From Novosphingobium sp. Chol11 (GTDB taxonomy: Bacteria; Pseudomonadota; Alphaproteobacteria; Sphingomonadales; Sphingomonadaceae): DNA of 33,618 nt. The position numbers and the translations under genes are program-made. Of the stretch, positions 18,319 through 27,940 are shown piece after piece; positions within the stretch are counted from its first letter, which is position 1, and each line of letters starts with the position of its first letter. The notes under the pieces were generated by a model. The model saw only the letters and a program-made list of their open reading frames with translations. It was not told the origin of the DNA and did not search any database. The DNA is taken from the NCBI RefSeq assembly GCF_945870625.1, contig NZ_CAMBTS010000025.1, positions 1-33,618 on the forward strand, in the 5' to 3' direction.

Positions 18319-19227
18319 GTGCCAATCAGGATTGCCGACAGTCTCCCCGCCCGCCGCACGCTCGAAGCCGAAGGCGTGATCGTAATGAGCGAAACCGAAG
18401 CCGCGCGGCAGGATATTCGCCCACTACACATCGCGCTGCTCAATCTGATGCCTGACAAGATCACCACCGAGACGCAGATCTCGCGGCTGCTCGGCGCGAC
18501 GCCGCTGCAGATCGAACTCTCGCTCGTGCGCATTTCGGATCATGTAAGCAAGACTACCTCGGCGGGACACCTCGCCGAGTTCTATGCGCCGTGGCAAGAC
18601 GTGCAGGATCAGAGATATGACGGGCTGATCATCACCGGCGCGCCGGTCGAGCAGATCGGCTTTGAGGACGTCACGTACTGGAACGAGCTGCGCCGCATCC
18701 TTGATTGGTCGCAAAGCCATGTCCACCGTACGTTCACGCTGTGTTGGGGCGCGATGGCGGCCTTGCAGCATTTTCATGGCGTGCCCAAGCATGCGCTTGC
18801 TGAAAAGGCGAGCGGGGTGTTCGCGCATGACAACCTTGCGCCGGCCAGCCCGTGGATGCGCGGCCTGCCCGATGTGTTCGATGTGCCGGTCTCGCGCTGG
18901 AGCGAGGTGCGCGCGGCCGACCTGCCCGATGGGCGCGGTCTCGCCGTCCTTGCGCAAAGCGGCGAGAGCGGCGTGTGCCTGATCGATGATCCCGCCCACC
19001 GCGCGGTGCACATGCTCAATCATCTGGAATATGACACGCTGACCCTCGCGCACGAATATGCCCGCGATGCCGCGAGTTATCTGCCGCGACATTATTTCCC
19101 CGATGACGACCCCGCCGCCGTCCCGCGCAACACCTGGCGCGGCGCGGGCCACTTGCTGTTCGCTAACTGGATCAACGAGACCTATCAGACCACCTCGTTC
19201 GATCGCGATGCCATTTGCCAACGGTGA
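18319..19227 (+). CDS. metA: Homoserine O-acyltransferase, MetA family (predicted acetyl-CoA dependent)
   Basis: First committed step of methionine synthesis: acylation of homoserine. The 302-residue protein has the MetA catalytic residues at the canonical numbers, C142 (TLCWGA), H235 and E237 (NHLEYD). Residue 111 is Glu (TGAPVE). Work on MetA specificity linked Glu111 to acetyl-CoA and Gly111 to succinyl-CoA, so this enzyme is predicted to be a homoserine O-acetyltransferase despite the usual succinyltransferase name. The GTG start at 18319 follows AGAGGA at good spacing. The SAM riboswitch upstream implies repression by the pathway end product. Confidence 0.95.
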   Translation: MPIRIADSLPARRTLEAEGVIVMSETEAARQDIRPLHIALLNLMPDKITTETQISRLLGATPLQIELSLVRISDHVSKTTSAGHLAEFYAPWQDVQDQRYDGLIITGAPVEQIGFEDVTYWNELRRILDWSQSHVHRTFTLCWGAMAALQHFHGVPKHALAEKASGVFAHDNLAPASPWMRGLPDVFDVPVSRWSEVRAADLPDGRGLAVLAQSGESGVCLIDDPAHRAVHMLNHLEYDTLTLAHEYARDAASYLPRHYFPDDDPAAVPRNTWRGAGHLLFANWINETYQTTSFDRDAICQR

Positions 19228-19233
19228 CTCTGC

Positions 19234-19262
19234 TTGCCTTTTGCGCGGCCCATCCCTAAAAG
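19234..19262 (+). promoter_or_regulatory. Candidate promoter of rpmI-rplT
   Basis: TTGCCT (19234-19239) and TAAAAG (19257-19262) are separated by 17 bp just after the metA stop, giving a leader of about 105 nt before rpmI. Each box matches four of six consensus bases, so support is modest. The same stretch contains the inverted repeat GCCTTTT (19236-19242) with AAAAGGC (19258-19264). Confidence 0.35.
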
Positions 19263-19343
19263 GCGCAGCTTCAACCGACGCGGACGGGTTTCCTGAACGG
19301 AGATTCGACAAAACCGGCCTGGCCAGTAGGGCTGCCACGGCTG

Positions 19344-19359
19344 GTTCGACGCTTCGAAC
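19344..19359 (+). promoter_or_regulatory. Hairpin next to the rpmI ribosome binding site
   Basis: A perfect inverted repeat GTTCGA-CGCT-TCGAAC ends two bases before the AAGGAG site of rpmI. L20 represses its own operon by binding the leader mRNA in E. coli and Bacillus. Whether this hairpin has that role is inference. Confidence 0.35.
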
Positions 19360-19373
19360 ACAAGGAGACGAAA

Positions 19374-19577
19374 ATGCCCAAACTCAAGACGAAGAGCGGC
19401 GTTAAAAAACGCTTCAAGCTCACTGCGTCAGGCAAAGTGAAGCACGGCGTCGCCGGTAAGCGTCACCGCCTGATGAGCCATAATGCGAAGTACATTCGCC
19501 AGAACCGCGGCATGGATGTCATTTCCGATGCCGACGCGAAGGTCATCAAAAAATGGGCGCCCTACGGGCTGAGCTAA
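19374..19577 (+). CDS. rpmI: 50S ribosomal protein L35
   Basis: A 67-residue basic ribosomal protein with the family start MPKLKTKSGVKKRFKLT and the KHRLMSH-type central segment (GKRHRLMSHNAKY). Component of the large ribosomal subunit. AAGGAG seven bases upstream supports the ATG. It is followed by rplT after 13 bp in the universal rpmI-rplT order. infC, often upstream of this pair, is not present here; metA takes that place. Confidence 0.98.
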   Translation: MPKLKTKSGVKKRFKLTASGKVKHGVAGKRHRLMSHNAKYIRQNRGMDVISDADAKVIKKWAPYGLS

Positions 19578-19590
19578 GGAGCGCTAGACT

Positions 19591-19950
19591 ATGAGCCGTG
19601 TCAAAAGGGGTGTAACCACCCACGCCAAACATAAGCGGATCCTCGATCAGGCCAAGGGCTATCGGGGCCGCCGCAAGAACACCATCCGCGTCGCGCGTCA
19701 GGCTGTTGAGAAGGCAGGCCAATATGCGTACCGCGACCGCAAGGTCAAAAAGCGGGATTTCCGGGGCCTGTGGATCCAGCGGATCAACGCCGCTGTTCGC
19801 GCCGAAGGTTTGACCTATTCGCAGTTCATCCATGGCACCAAGCTGGCCGGCATCGAGCTGGACCGCAAGGCGATGGCCGATCTGGCGATGAATGAAGCCG
19901 TTATCTTCAGCGCGATCATTGCCCAGGCGAAAGCTGCGTTGCCCGCCTGA
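19591..19950 (+). CDS. rplT: 50S ribosomal protein L20
   Basis: A 119-residue ribosomal protein needed early in large-subunit assembly and known as an autoregulator of its operon in several bacteria. It has the typical [18 protein letters not shown] start and the [21 protein letters not shown] segment. AAGGAG precedes the ATG. In many bacteria pheS follows directly; here a regulator gene lies between them. Confidence 0.98.
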   Translation: MSRVKRGVTTHAKHKRILDQAKGYRGRRKNTIRVARQAVEKAGQYAYRDRKVKKRDFRGLWIQRINAAVRAEGLTYSQFIHGTKLAGIELDRKAMADLAMNEAVIFSAIIAQAKAALPA

Positions 19951-19986
19951 TCAGGCGGCAATGCATGGGTTCTGTAATTGAACAAG

Positions 19987-20016
19987 GCGGGCGCTGGTCG
20001 AAAGGCCGGCGCCCGC
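19987..20016 (+). terminator. Terminator-like hairpin after rplT
   Basis: A GC-rich stem GCGGGCGC (19987-19994) with GCGCCCGC (20009-20016) follows rplT by 36 bp. It is followed only by TTCGC, without a T-run, so it may be a weak terminator or an mRNA-stabilising structure. Confidence 0.4.
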
Positions 20017-20040
20017 TTCGCATCGGGCGGCGGCGGCCTG

Positions 20041-20055
20041 TGTCCAATTGGGACA
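20041..20055. promoter_or_regulatory. Short palindrome upstream of the AraC-type gene
   Basis: TGTCC-AATTG-GGACA lies about 100 bp before the regulator start codon. It could be an operator, possibly for autoregulation. No regulator can be assigned from the sequence. Confidence 0.3.
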
Positions 20056-20151
20056 GTGCAACGAATGAGCGCTTGTGCCTTCTTGCGTAAATTGCAATAT
20101 GTTTTCAGGGGCAAAAAGGGTGCCTAAGAAAATATAAGCGGAGAGCGCGCA

Positions 20152-21054
20152 ATGGCGGAAGGCACGCAGGTTCAGGTGCGATTCTATCAGCCGCCAGAGC
20201 CGCTGCGGCGCTACTTCACGACTTTCTACATGACCGAGATCAACGCCGGGCCAGATGGCGCGGTGACCGATTATTTGCACCCCGAATGGGCCAATCTGCG
20301 GGTGTTCGACGGTGCATTGCCCGAAACCCGGCTGCTGGGCGGGGCGCCTGTTCGTGGCCTGAACGCCATCGTCACCGGGCCGACCACGTCCTCGGTCAAG
20401 TTCACCATCGGCAGCGCCCGGATCTGGGGCATCGGGCTGCTGCCGCTGGGTTGGGCCAAGTTCGTGGGCGCTCCTGCGGCGCGCTTTGCCGATCGGCTGT
20501 GCGATCCGGCCGGCGAGCCCGATCTGGCCGTGTTCAAACCCCTGATCGAGACCCTGTTTGCTGGGGCTGCCGACGAACAGGGCGAACTGGCGCGCATCAT
20601 AGCGTTCTTCGAACGGCGAGCGCAGGACGAGACGCCCGATGAAGCGCGGATTGTGGCGGTTCACCTCGCGTTGATCGATCCTGCGGTCTCTACAGTGACC
20701 GAAATGGCGGAGGCCACCGGGCTGCCCGGCTATACCGTCGAGCGGCTATGCCGGCGGCATTTCGGCTTTCCGCCCAGCTTGCTGCTACGGCGCCAGCGCT
20801 TCATGCGCAGCTTGTCGCAGTTCATGCTCGATCCGGTGTTGACCTGGAGATAGGCGATTGACAGCAAATATTACGATCAGGCCCAGTTCGTCCGCGATTT
20901 CCACCGCTTCATGGGGATGTGTCCGCGCGAGTATGCCGCGCTTGCGCACCCGGTGCTCAGCGGGGTGATGAAAGCGCGACTCGCCGCAGCAGGAACCCCG
21001 GTTCAGACCATGCATGTGCCGGCGCAGAAGGCTGGCACCACGCAATTTGCTTAA
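20152..21054 (+). pseudogene. AraC-family transcriptional regulator, interrupted by an in-frame amber codon
   Basis: The frame codes for 233 residues from MAEGTQVQVRFYQPPEPLRRYF, then TAG at 20851-20853. Reading on in the same frame without any shift gives AIDSKYYDQAQFVRDFHRF, then MGMCPREYAALAHPV, ending at TAA 21052-21054. That continuation is the second helix-turn-helix of an AraC DNA-binding domain and fits directly after LDPVLTW. The first helix-turn-helix (TVTEMAEATGLPGYTVERLCRRHFG) is intact. A single G-to-T change from GAG would explain the TAG. The truncated protein would probably bind DNA poorly unless the amber codon is read through. The gene separates rplT from pheS. Confidence 0.88.
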
Positions 21055-21101
21055 AGGCACACGCTTGGATTCGCGCGCAATAGGCGCTAGCGCGCGCCGC
21101 T

Positions 21102-22202
21102 ATGGAACAGTTTGAACAACAGCAGGCGCAAACGCTTGCCCAAGTCGCAGCAGCGGCAGACCTCGATACGCTGGAGGCGATCCGTGTCGCCGCGCTGGGC
21201 AAGCAGGGCTGGGTCTCGGCCTTGCTCAAAAGCCTTGGCGGGATGAGCCCCGAAGCGCGCACCAGCGAAGGTCCGCGCATTCAGGCGGCGCGCGAGGCGG
21301 TAAGCGGTGCGCTGGCCGCGCGTAAGGCCGCGCTCGAAAGCGCCGCGCTCGAAGCAAAGCTCGCCAACGAAACGGTCGACCTGTCGCTGCCCGCGCCGCG
21401 GTTGCCGCGCGGTTCGGTCCACCCGGTCAGCCAAGTCATGGATGAATTGGCCGAAATTTTCGCTGACATGGGCTTTGCCGTCGCCACGGGCCCGGAAATC
21501 GAGGATGACTGGCACAACTTCACCGCGCTCAACATGCCCGAAACGCACCCGGCGCGCGCGATGCACGATACGTTTTACTTCCCGGACAAGGATGCAGCAG
21601 GCCGCGCGATGCTGCTGCGCACTCACACCTCGCCGGTGCAGATCCGGTCGATGCTGGCAGAGGGCGCGCCGCTGCGGATCATTGCCCCGGGCCGGGTCTA
21701 TCGCAGCGACAGCGACGCCACCCACACTCCGATGTTTCACCAGATCGAAGGGCTGGTGATCGACAAAGGCATCCATATCGGCCACCTCAAATGGACGCTT
21801 GAGACGTTCCTCAAGGCGTTTTTCGAGCGCGACGATATCGTCCTGCGCCTGCGGCCGAGCTATTTTCCCTTCACCGAGCCATCGATCGAGGTCGATGTCG
21901 GCTATACGCTGGTGAACGGCAAACGGGTGATCGGCGGCGGCGGCGATGTGGCGGGCGGCGGCTGGATGGAAGTCTTGGGCAGCGGCATGGTCAATCGCAA
22001 AGTGATCGCGTTCGGCGGGCTCGATCCAGATGAATGGCAGGGCTTTGCCTTTGGCACCGGGGTGGACCGCCTCGCCATGCTCAAATACGGGATGGACGAT
22101 CTGCGCGCCTTCTTCGATGGCGATGCACGCTGGCTGGAGCATTATGGCTTCGGCGCGCTCGATGTGCCGACCCTCTCCGGCGGTGTGGGAGCACGCGCAT
22201 GA
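21102..22202 (+). CDS. pheS: Phenylalanyl-tRNA synthetase alpha subunit
   Basis: Catalytic subunit of the class II alpha2-beta2 enzyme that charges phenylalanine. The 366-residue product has an N-terminal coiled-coil region (about 1-85) that binds tRNA and the catalytic domain with [10 protein letters not shown], motif 2 near [21 protein letters not shown], and motif 3 near [19 protein letters not shown]. The last four bases overlap the start of pheT (ATGA), indicating translational coupling. The ATG at 21102 has a weak ribosome binding site. Confidence 0.97.
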   Translation: MEQFEQQQAQTLAQVAAAADLDTLEAIRVAALGKQGWVSALLKSLGGMSPEARTSEGPRIQAAREAVSGALAARKAALESAALEAKLANETVDLSLPAPRLPRGSVHPVSQVMDELAEIFADMGFAVATGPEIEDDWHNFTALNMPETHPARAMHDTFYFPDKDAAGRAMLLRTHTSPVQIRSMLAEGAPLRIIAPGRVYRSDSDATHTPMFHQIEGLVIDKGIHIGHLKWTLETFLKAFFERDDIVLRLRPSYFPFTEPSIEVDVGYTLVNGKRVIGGGGDVAGGGWMEVLGSGMVNRKVIAFGGLDPDEWQGFAFGTGVDRLAMLKYGMDDLRAFFDGDARWLEHYGFGALDVPTLSGGVGARA

Positions 22203-24610
22203 AGTTCTCGCTCTCCTGGCTCAAAGAGCATCTTGATACCGATGCGGGCGCCGATGCCATCGCGCAGAAATTGACTTCGCTGGGCCTCGAGATCGAGGGC
22301 GTCGAGGATGCCTCGGCAGCGCTGGCGGCGTTCCGCATCGCGCGCGTGCTGAGCGCGGAGAAGCACCCGCAGGCGGATAAGCTGCAAGTGCTGTCGGTCG
22401 ATCTGGGTGATGGAGCGCCGCTGCAAGTGGTCTGCGGCGCGCCCAATGCCCGTGCCGGGATGATCGGCGTGCTGGGCGTGCCCGGCGCGATCGTGCCTGC
22501 CAATGGCATGGAGCTGCGCAAGTCGGCGATCCGGGGCGTCGAGTCGAACGGCATGATGTGCTCTACGCGCGAGCTTGGCCTCGGCGAAGAGCATGATGGC
22601 ATCATCGAATTGCCGGAAAGTGCGCCAGTGGGCAGCAGGTTCGCCGATTATCTGGGATCAGACCCGGTGTTCGACGTGGCGATCACGCCCAATCGGCCTG
22701 ACTGCATGGGGGTTTTTGGCATCGCGCGCGATCTGGCGGCGGCGGGTCTGGGTACGTTGAAGCCGATTGCAGTGCAGCCCCACGGCGGCGATTTCGCGTG
22801 TCCAGTCGAAATCCGCACCGACGATCCGCTCGGCTGCCCGGCATTTTATGGCCGGGTCATTCGCGGCGTTGCCAATGGCCCGAGCCCGAAGTGGCTGCAG
22901 GACCGGCTGAAAAGCGCTGGCCAACGCTCGATTTCGGCGCTGGTTGATATCACCAACTACGTCATGCTGGGCTATGGCCGCCCGGCGCATGCTTATGATC
23001 TCGCCAAGCTCACCGGTGCGGTTGTCGCCCGGCGCGCAGTAGCGGGGGAGAGCGTCACCGCGCTCAACGGCAAGACATTTGTCCTCGCCGCAGACATGAC
23101 CGTGATCGCCGACGAGGCCGGGGTCCACGATGTCGCCGGGATCATGGGCGGCGAGCATTCGGGCTGCTCCGATGAGACCACCGATGTCCTGCTCGAAGTC
23201 GCCTACTTCGATCCGCCGGGCATTGCGCGCACAGGTCAAGCGCTGGCGCTGACATCGGACGCGCGCACGCGCTTTGAGCGCGGGGTCGATCCGGCGTTTC
23301 TGGATACCGGGCTGGACCTTCTGACCGCGCTGATCCTTGATCTCTGCGGCGGCTCCGCCAGCGCAGTGGTGCGCGCTGGAGACGCCGGATTTGCGCCGAA
23401 AGTCGTGACTTACGACCCGGCGCTCGCCGCGCGCCTCGGCGGCATTGATCTGGCCCATGCCGAGCAGCAGCGCATCCTTGCCGCGCTTGGCTTTGCCATC
23501 GGCGGCGCAGGCCCAGTCTGGCAAGTGACCGTGCCCAGCTGGCGCGGCGATATCGATGGCGCGCCCGATCTGGTCGAAGAAGTGATCCGCATCCACGGAC
23601 TTGATCAAGTGCCCTCGACCCCGCTGCCGCGCGCGGATGGGGTGGCCAAGCCGACCGCGACCCCGGTGCAGGCGCTGGAGCGCCGCGTGCGCCGGGCGGC
23701 AGCCGCACGCGGGCTGCACGAGGCGGTGACTTGGTCGTTCCTGCCCGAAGCGCAGGCCGCGCATTTCGCCGATGGCCAATTCGTGTGGACGTTGGCGAAT
23801 CCCATTTCGGAAGACCTCAAGGTGATGCGCCCCTCGCTGCTGCCAGGCCTGCTGAGCGCGGCGCAGCGCAATCTGGATCGTGGCGCGACGTCGGCCCGCG
23901 TGTTCGAAATCGGCCGCCGCTATGCCCGCGCCGAGGACGGATCGAGCGATGAGCGGCTGAGCATTGCTGCAGTGCTGGCAGGTGAACAGAGCCCGCGCGG
24001 CTGGGACGCCAAAGCCAATGGCGGCAAAGCGCGCGCGTTCGATGCCTTCGATGCCAAGGCCGAGGCGCTGGCACTGCTCGCCGAAGCAGGCGCACCGGTG
24101 GAAAATCTTCAGGTCATGGGCGAGGCTGGCGCACAGTTTCACCCCGGCCAGTCCGCCACCCTGCGGCTGGGGCCCAAGACCGTGCTGGCACGCTTCGGCA
24201 TGCTCCATCCGGCCACGGCCAAGGCGTTCGGCCTCGACGGGCCGGTCGCGGTGGTAGAGCTGTTTCTCGATCGCATTCCGGCAAAGAAGGGCGCCGCAAC
24301 GTTTGCCCGCAGCCATTTCGCGCCGCCGCCCTTGCAGGCGGTCACCCGCGATTTCGCCTTTCTTGTTGCGGCCGATCTGGCGGCGGGCGATCTGCTGCGC
24401 AGCGTGCGCGGGGCGGACAAGACGAATATCGTCGCAGCCTGTGTGTTCGATGATTTCCGTGGCACCGGCGTGCCCGATGGGCACAAGTCGCTGGCCATCG
24501 AGGTCACGTTGCAGCCCACCGAAAAGAGCTACGACGAGACGGCGCTCAAAGCGATTGCCGAGCGGATCGTCGCCGCGGCGGCCAAGCTGGGCGCGGTGCT
24601 GCGGAGCTGA
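22199..24610 (+). CDS. pheT: Phenylalanyl-tRNA synthetase beta subunit
   Basis: Structural, editing and tRNA-binding subunit of the PheS-PheT enzyme. The 803-residue protein starts [16 protein letters not shown], has an EMAP/OB-type tRNA-binding domain at about 40-150, a B3/B4 editing region at about 210-360, a B5 domain near 400-470 and a C-terminal FDX-ACB anticodon-binding domain at about 710-803. GGGAG eight bases before the ATG supports the start, which lies in the pheS stop. Length is normal for the bacterial family. Confidence 0.97.
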   Translation: MKFSLSWLKEHLDTDAGADAIAQKLTSLGLEIEGVEDASAALAAFRIARVLSAEKHPQADKLQVLSVDLGDGAPLQVVCGAPNARAGMIGVLGVPGAIVPANGMELRKSAIRGVESNGMMCSTRELGLGEEHDGIIELPESAPVGSRFADYLGSDPVFDVAITPNRPDCMGVFGIARDLAAAGLGTLKPIAVQPHGGDFACPVEIRTDDPLGCPAFYGRVIRGVANGPSPKWLQDRLKSAGQRSISALVDITNYVMLGYGRPAHAYDLAKLTGAVVARRAVAGESVTALNGKTFVLAADMTVIADEAGVHDVAGIMGGEHSGCSDETTDVLLEVAYFDPPGIARTGQALALTSDARTRFERGVDPAFLDTGLDLLTALILDLCGGSASAVVRAGDAGFAPKVVTYDPALAARLGGIDLAHAEQQRILAALGFAIGGAGPVWQVTVPSWRGDIDGAPDLVEEVIRIHGLDQVPSTPLPRADGVAKPTATPVQALERRVRRAAAARGLHEAVTWSFLPEAQAAHFADGQFVWTLANPISEDLKVMRPSLLPGLLSAAQRNLDRGATSARVFEIGRRYARAEDGSSDERLSIAAVLAGEQSPRGWDAKANGGKARAFDAFDAKAEALALLAEAGAPVENLQVMGEAGAQFHPGQSATLRLGPKTVLARFGMLHPATAKAFGLDGPVAVVELFLDRIPAKKGAATFARSHFAPPPLQAVTRDFAFLVAADLAAGDLLRSVRGADKTNIVAACVFDDFRGTGVPDGHKSLAIEVTLQPTEKSYDETALKAIAERIVAAAAKLGAVLRS

Positions 24611-24656
24611 TACAAGCAAGGCTGGGCCTAGGGCCAGAGCAATCGGGGGCACACCA

Positions 24657-26618
24657 ATGCTGGGGATGATTCGACGTCTGGGCCTCGCCTGTATCAGCGC
24701 ATTCCTGGTGGTCAGCGGATCCAACCCGGCGCGCGCAGCCGAACCAGTGCCGCTGGCGACATTTGGCCACTTGCCGGGGTTTGAGCGCGCAGCTATTTCA
24801 CCGACCGGCGACCGGATCGCGGTTGTCGGGACGGTGGATGGCGTGCGCCGCCTTATCGTGCTCGATCAGGCAGAGAAGCCGCTGTTGGCTTTGCCGCTGG
24901 GCGAAGCGAAGGTACGCGGGGTATATTGGGCCGGAGACGACCGCGTACTCGTCTACAAATCGGACACATCCAATCTTGGCGTCAACTTCACTGCCGATAA
25001 AGTAGAACTTTTTTCTATGATTGTGGTGCCAATCAATGGCGAAAAAATGTGGGCGGTATTTGAGCACAATAAGCTGATCACTGGCGGGGTTCGCCGATTT
25101 TTGGGTATTCAGGAGCGGGCAGGCCGTTTTTATGGGTATTTTGGCGGCATCACCCTTGATGGCGATTTCCGGTCGGCGCCGTATTTGAGAAACACCAAGC
25201 CGGTCCTGTACGAGGTCGATTTGCAGGATCAAAAGACCACGGAAATAGCGCCGCGAAGCGAGGACCAGATCTTTCGGGACTGGGTCTTGGCTGCAAACGG
25301 TGCGGTGAGCGCTACGCTCGATTTCGATTCGCGAAGCGGCAGCTGGAACGTGAAAAACGGCACCGGGCAAAGAATCGCCGAGGGCACCAATCCGCTCGGC
25401 AAGGTTGATTTGGTCGGGCTCGGCGCGACTGCAGGGACCGCGATCCTGTCCGAAACCGATGCCGAAGGTGGCAGGCACTGGTTCGAAATCCCCTTGGCCG
25501 GAGGTGAGCGCAAGGAAATTCTGCCTGACGCTGCGCTGAACGATGTCTACTTCGATCCCGTCACCAACCAGCTCATCGGCTATAAGATCGAAGGGGATGT
25601 CCCGGCCTACAGCTTCTTCGATCCCTACCGGCAGAAGGTTGCTGCGGCGATCGTCAAGGCCTTCCCGGAGTTTCAGGCGCATCTCCAAGGCTGGAACGAC
25701 CGCTTCGATCACTTGCTGGTCATGACTGAAGGTGTTGGCGATGCGCAGACCTGGTGGATGATCGACATCAAGGGCCGCAATTCGCGCGAGATCGGCCATT
25801 CCTATCCGATCAAGGCCGCCGATGTCGGGCCGATGCGCATGGTCAAGTATACGGCCGGCGACGGAACCGAAATCGCAGGCGTGCTGACGCTGCCGCCAGC
25901 GCGCAAGGCCGCCAAACTGCCGGTCGTGATCTTGCCCCATGGCGGTCCCGGCGCGCGCGACTATCCCGGCTTCGATTGGTGGGCACAGGCGCTGGCCTCG
26001 CGCGGCTATGCGGTGCTGCAGCCCAATTTCAGAGGCTCGACCGGCTATAGCGCTGCCTTCCGCCGCGCGGGCTACGGCCAGTGGGGCCGCAAGATGCAAA
26101 GCGATGTCTCCGATGGGCTTGCCTGGCTCGTGGCGCAGGGCATCGCCGATCCCAAGCGCGCGTGCATCATGGGGGCGAGCTATGGAGGCTATGCGGCGCT
26201 TGCCGGGGTGACGCTGCAACAAGGCCTCTATCGCTGCGCTGTGGCCGTGGCGGGTGTGAGCGACGTGGCCAAATTGGCCAGCACCGACATTCAGGAATCA
26301 GGAAATAACGACACGCTGAAGCGCGCGCTCAAGGAAGAACTCGGCGAACGCAAAGACTTGCGCCCGATTTCGCCAATCAACTTCGCCGCGAAAGCCGATG
26401 CGCCGATTTTGCTGATCCACGGAAAGGACGACACCGTTGTCGCTTACGCGCAGAGCACCGCCATGGCGGCGGCGCTGCGCACGTCTGGTAAGCCGGTCGA
26501 ACTGGTGACCTTGCCGGGCGAGGATCATTGGCTCTCGCGCGGCGAGACGCGGCTGGCGATGCTGGAGGCCGCGGTTCGCTTTATCGTGGTCAACAATCCG
26601 CCCGATCCCGCGCCATGA
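24657..26618 (+). CDS. Secreted S9-family (prolyl oligopeptidase-like) peptidase
   Basis: Predicted periplasmic serine peptidase or acylaminoacyl-peptidase-like hydrolase. The 653-residue protein has an N-terminal signal peptide (hydrophobic run to about residue 20, likely cleavage after NPARA), a beta-propeller-like region, and a C-terminal alpha/beta-hydrolase domain. The catalytic residues are visible as Ser in GASYGGY (near residue 508), Asp in HGKDDTVV (near 590) and His in GEDHWLS (near 622). The start follows pheT by 46 bp. The propeller part between about 24.95 and 25.4 kb is noticeably less GC-rich than surrounding genes. Substrate is unknown. Confidence 0.9.
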   Translation: MLGMIRRLGLACISAFLVVSGSNPARAAEPVPLATFGHLPGFERAAISPTGDRIAVVGTVDGVRRLIVLDQAEKPLLALPLGEAKVRGVYWAGDDRVLVYKSDTSNLGVNFTADKVELFSMIVVPINGEKMWAVFEHNKLITGGVRRFLGIQERAGRFYGYFGGITLDGDFRSAPYLRNTKPVLYEVDLQDQKTTEIAPRSEDQIFRDWVLAANGAVSATLDFDSRSGSWNVKNGTGQRIAEGTNPLGKVDLVGLGATAGTAILSETDAEGGRHWFEIPLAGGERKEILPDAALNDVYFDPVTNQLIGYKIEGDVPAYSFFDPYRQKVAAAIVKAFPEFQAHLQGWNDRFDHLLVMTEGVGDAQTWWMIDIKGRNSREIGHSYPIKAADVGPMRMVKYTAGDGTEIAGVLTLPPARKAAKLPVVILPHGGPGARDYPGFDWWAQALASRGYAVLQPNFRGSTGYSAAFRRAGYGQWGRKMQSDVSDGLAWLVAQGIADPKRACIMGASYGGYAALAGVTLQQGLYRCAVAVAGVSDVAKLASTDIQESGNNDTLKRALKEELGERKDLRPISPINFAAKADAPILLIHGKDDTVVAYAQSTAMAAALRTSGKPVELVTLPGEDHWLSRGETRLAMLEAAVRFIVVNNPPDPAP

Positions 26619-26630
26619 TGCGCGGCTGAT

Positions 26631-27527
26631 ATGAGCGACTTGCTGACCATCAGTTCGGGCGCACTCACCGCCCAGATCAATCCGTTGGGCGCGGAATTGT
26701 GGTCGCTCGCCGACCGCCAAGGCCGCGAGTACATGACCGATGCCGATCCGGCGTTCTGGGCTGGCCATGCGCCGCTGCTGTTTCCGGTGGTGGGGTCGCT
26801 GACGGAAGACAAGCTGCGGCTGGACGGCGAAGAGTATCCGCTCGCGCGCCACGGCTTTGCGCGGCGCTCGCGCTTTGCGGTGACCGAGCAGGGCGAGAGC
26901 TTCGTCCGGTTCCGTCTGACCGACAGCGCCGAGACGCGTGCGGTCTATCCCTTCGTTTTCGCGCTGGACATGGCGTTTTGCCTAGATGGCAGCACGCTGG
27001 CGATGGAGGCGAAGGTCTTCAACCCGGGCGACGCGCCGCTGCCGTTCAGCTTTGGCTATCACCCGGCGTTCGCCTGGCCGCTTCCCGGTGGGGCAGAGAA
27101 GTCCGCGCACAAACTGGTTTTCGCCGAGCCCGAACCGCAGGATGTGCGCCGCGTGGGCAAAGCCGATGGCCTTCTGCAGCCCGAAGGTGAGCCAACGCCG
27201 GTGCAGGGCCGCGAGCTGGCCCTGTCGGAAAGCCTCTTCACCGCCGATGCGCTGATCTGGACCGACCTTGCCAGCCGCGCGCTGTCCTATGGCGCGGACG
27301 GCGGCGCATGGCTCGATATCGCGTTCCCGGATACGCCGATGCTGGGCCTGTGGCAGGTGCCCGGCGCGCGCTATATCTGCATTGAGCCATGGGCGGGCCA
27401 CGCTGACCCGGCGGGCTTCGCAGGCGATTTCCGCGACAAGCCGGGGGTGATGGAGCTTGGGGCAGGGCAGCGTCGCTGCTTCAGGATTGATGTGACGGTG
27501 CGGGAGGACGCTTCGTGCATTTATTAG
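26631..27527 (+). CDS. Aldose 1-epimerase family protein
   Basis: A 298-residue protein of the galactose mutarotase superfamily, LacX/YeaD-like branch. Expected catalytic-type residues are visible: His in ARHGFARR, His in FGYHPAFAWPLPGG, and Glu in CIEPWAGHADP. The family converts alpha and beta anomers of free or phosphorylated sugars; the substrate here is not known. It follows the S9 peptidase by 12 bp and overlaps the next gene by 13 bp, suggesting a small operon. Confidence 0.9.
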   Translation: MSDLLTISSGALTAQINPLGAELWSLADRQGREYMTDADPAFWAGHAPLLFPVVGSLTEDKLRLDGEEYPLARHGFARRSRFAVTEQGESFVRFRLTDSAETRAVYPFVFALDMAFCLDGSTLAMEAKVFNPGDAPLPFSFGYHPAFAWPLPGGAEKSAHKLVFAEPEPQDVRRVGKADGLLQPEGEPTPVQGRELALSESLFTADALIWTDLASRALSYGADGGAWLDIAFPDTPMLGLWQVPGARYICIEPWAGHADPAGFAGDFRDKPGVMELGAGQRRCFRIDVTVREDASCIY

Positions 27528-27940
27528 AACGTCCCCGTGGTTCCGGAATTTGCGTCCCCTATCTCCGCATTGTTGGCGCAGCGCTGCTGACCGCGCTCAC
27601 CTCATGCGAACCTGTTGTGAATGGCATCCCGCGCGCGTGCTACGCCATTGACGAGGCGGCTTATCGCGCCGCGATCGCATCGGGCGCGGCGTCGGGAACC
27701 GGAACCGTCAACGAGGCCGGCGTCGCATCTCTCTCCGCATCGGGGACCAAGCATTGCGGACGTTATCGCGGGCTCGGTCCAAAACCGTGTATTCGCCCGG
27801 TCGACTTTGTCATCAAGTACACGGTTGCGGACGGGAGCATCCGCTTCGTGCGCGTCCCCGCCGGTGTTGCCCACCGTTTCAATGTAAATGCGCGTCCCAC
27901 GCCGTGCGAATTGATCATCGACGATGGCGCGAAAAGCTGA
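27515..27940 (+). CDS. Predicted small lipoprotein, function unknown
   Basis: A 141-residue protein with a hydrophobic N-terminal segment ending in a lipobox-like LTSC, so it is probably lipid-anchored after Lgt and signal-peptidase II processing. The remainder contains several further cysteines (ACYA, KHCGRY, KPCIRP, TPCELI), which suggests disulfides in the periplasm. I recognise no family. The GTG start at 27515 is supported by GGGAGG about eight bases upstream and overlaps the epimerase-like gene by 13 bp. After it come about 200 bp without a clear gene. Confidence 0.65.
   Translation: MHLLERPRGSGICVPYLRIVGAALLTALTSCEPVVNGIPRACYAIDEAAYRAAIASGAASGTGTVNEAGVASLSASGTKHCGRYRGLGPKPCIRPVDFVIKYTVADGSIRFVRVPAGVAHRFNVNARPTPCELIIDDGAKS

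Noticed and set aside
22658..24724. A 688-codon open frame antisense to pheT
   Set aside because: It is the mirror of a clear, full-length pheT in a GC-rich genome, where antisense frames stay open by codon bias. It has no recognisable domain.
24798..26222. A 474-codon open frame antisense to the S9 peptidase gene
   Set aside because: The plus strand codes for a complete peptidase with signal peptide and triad. The antisense product has no family features.
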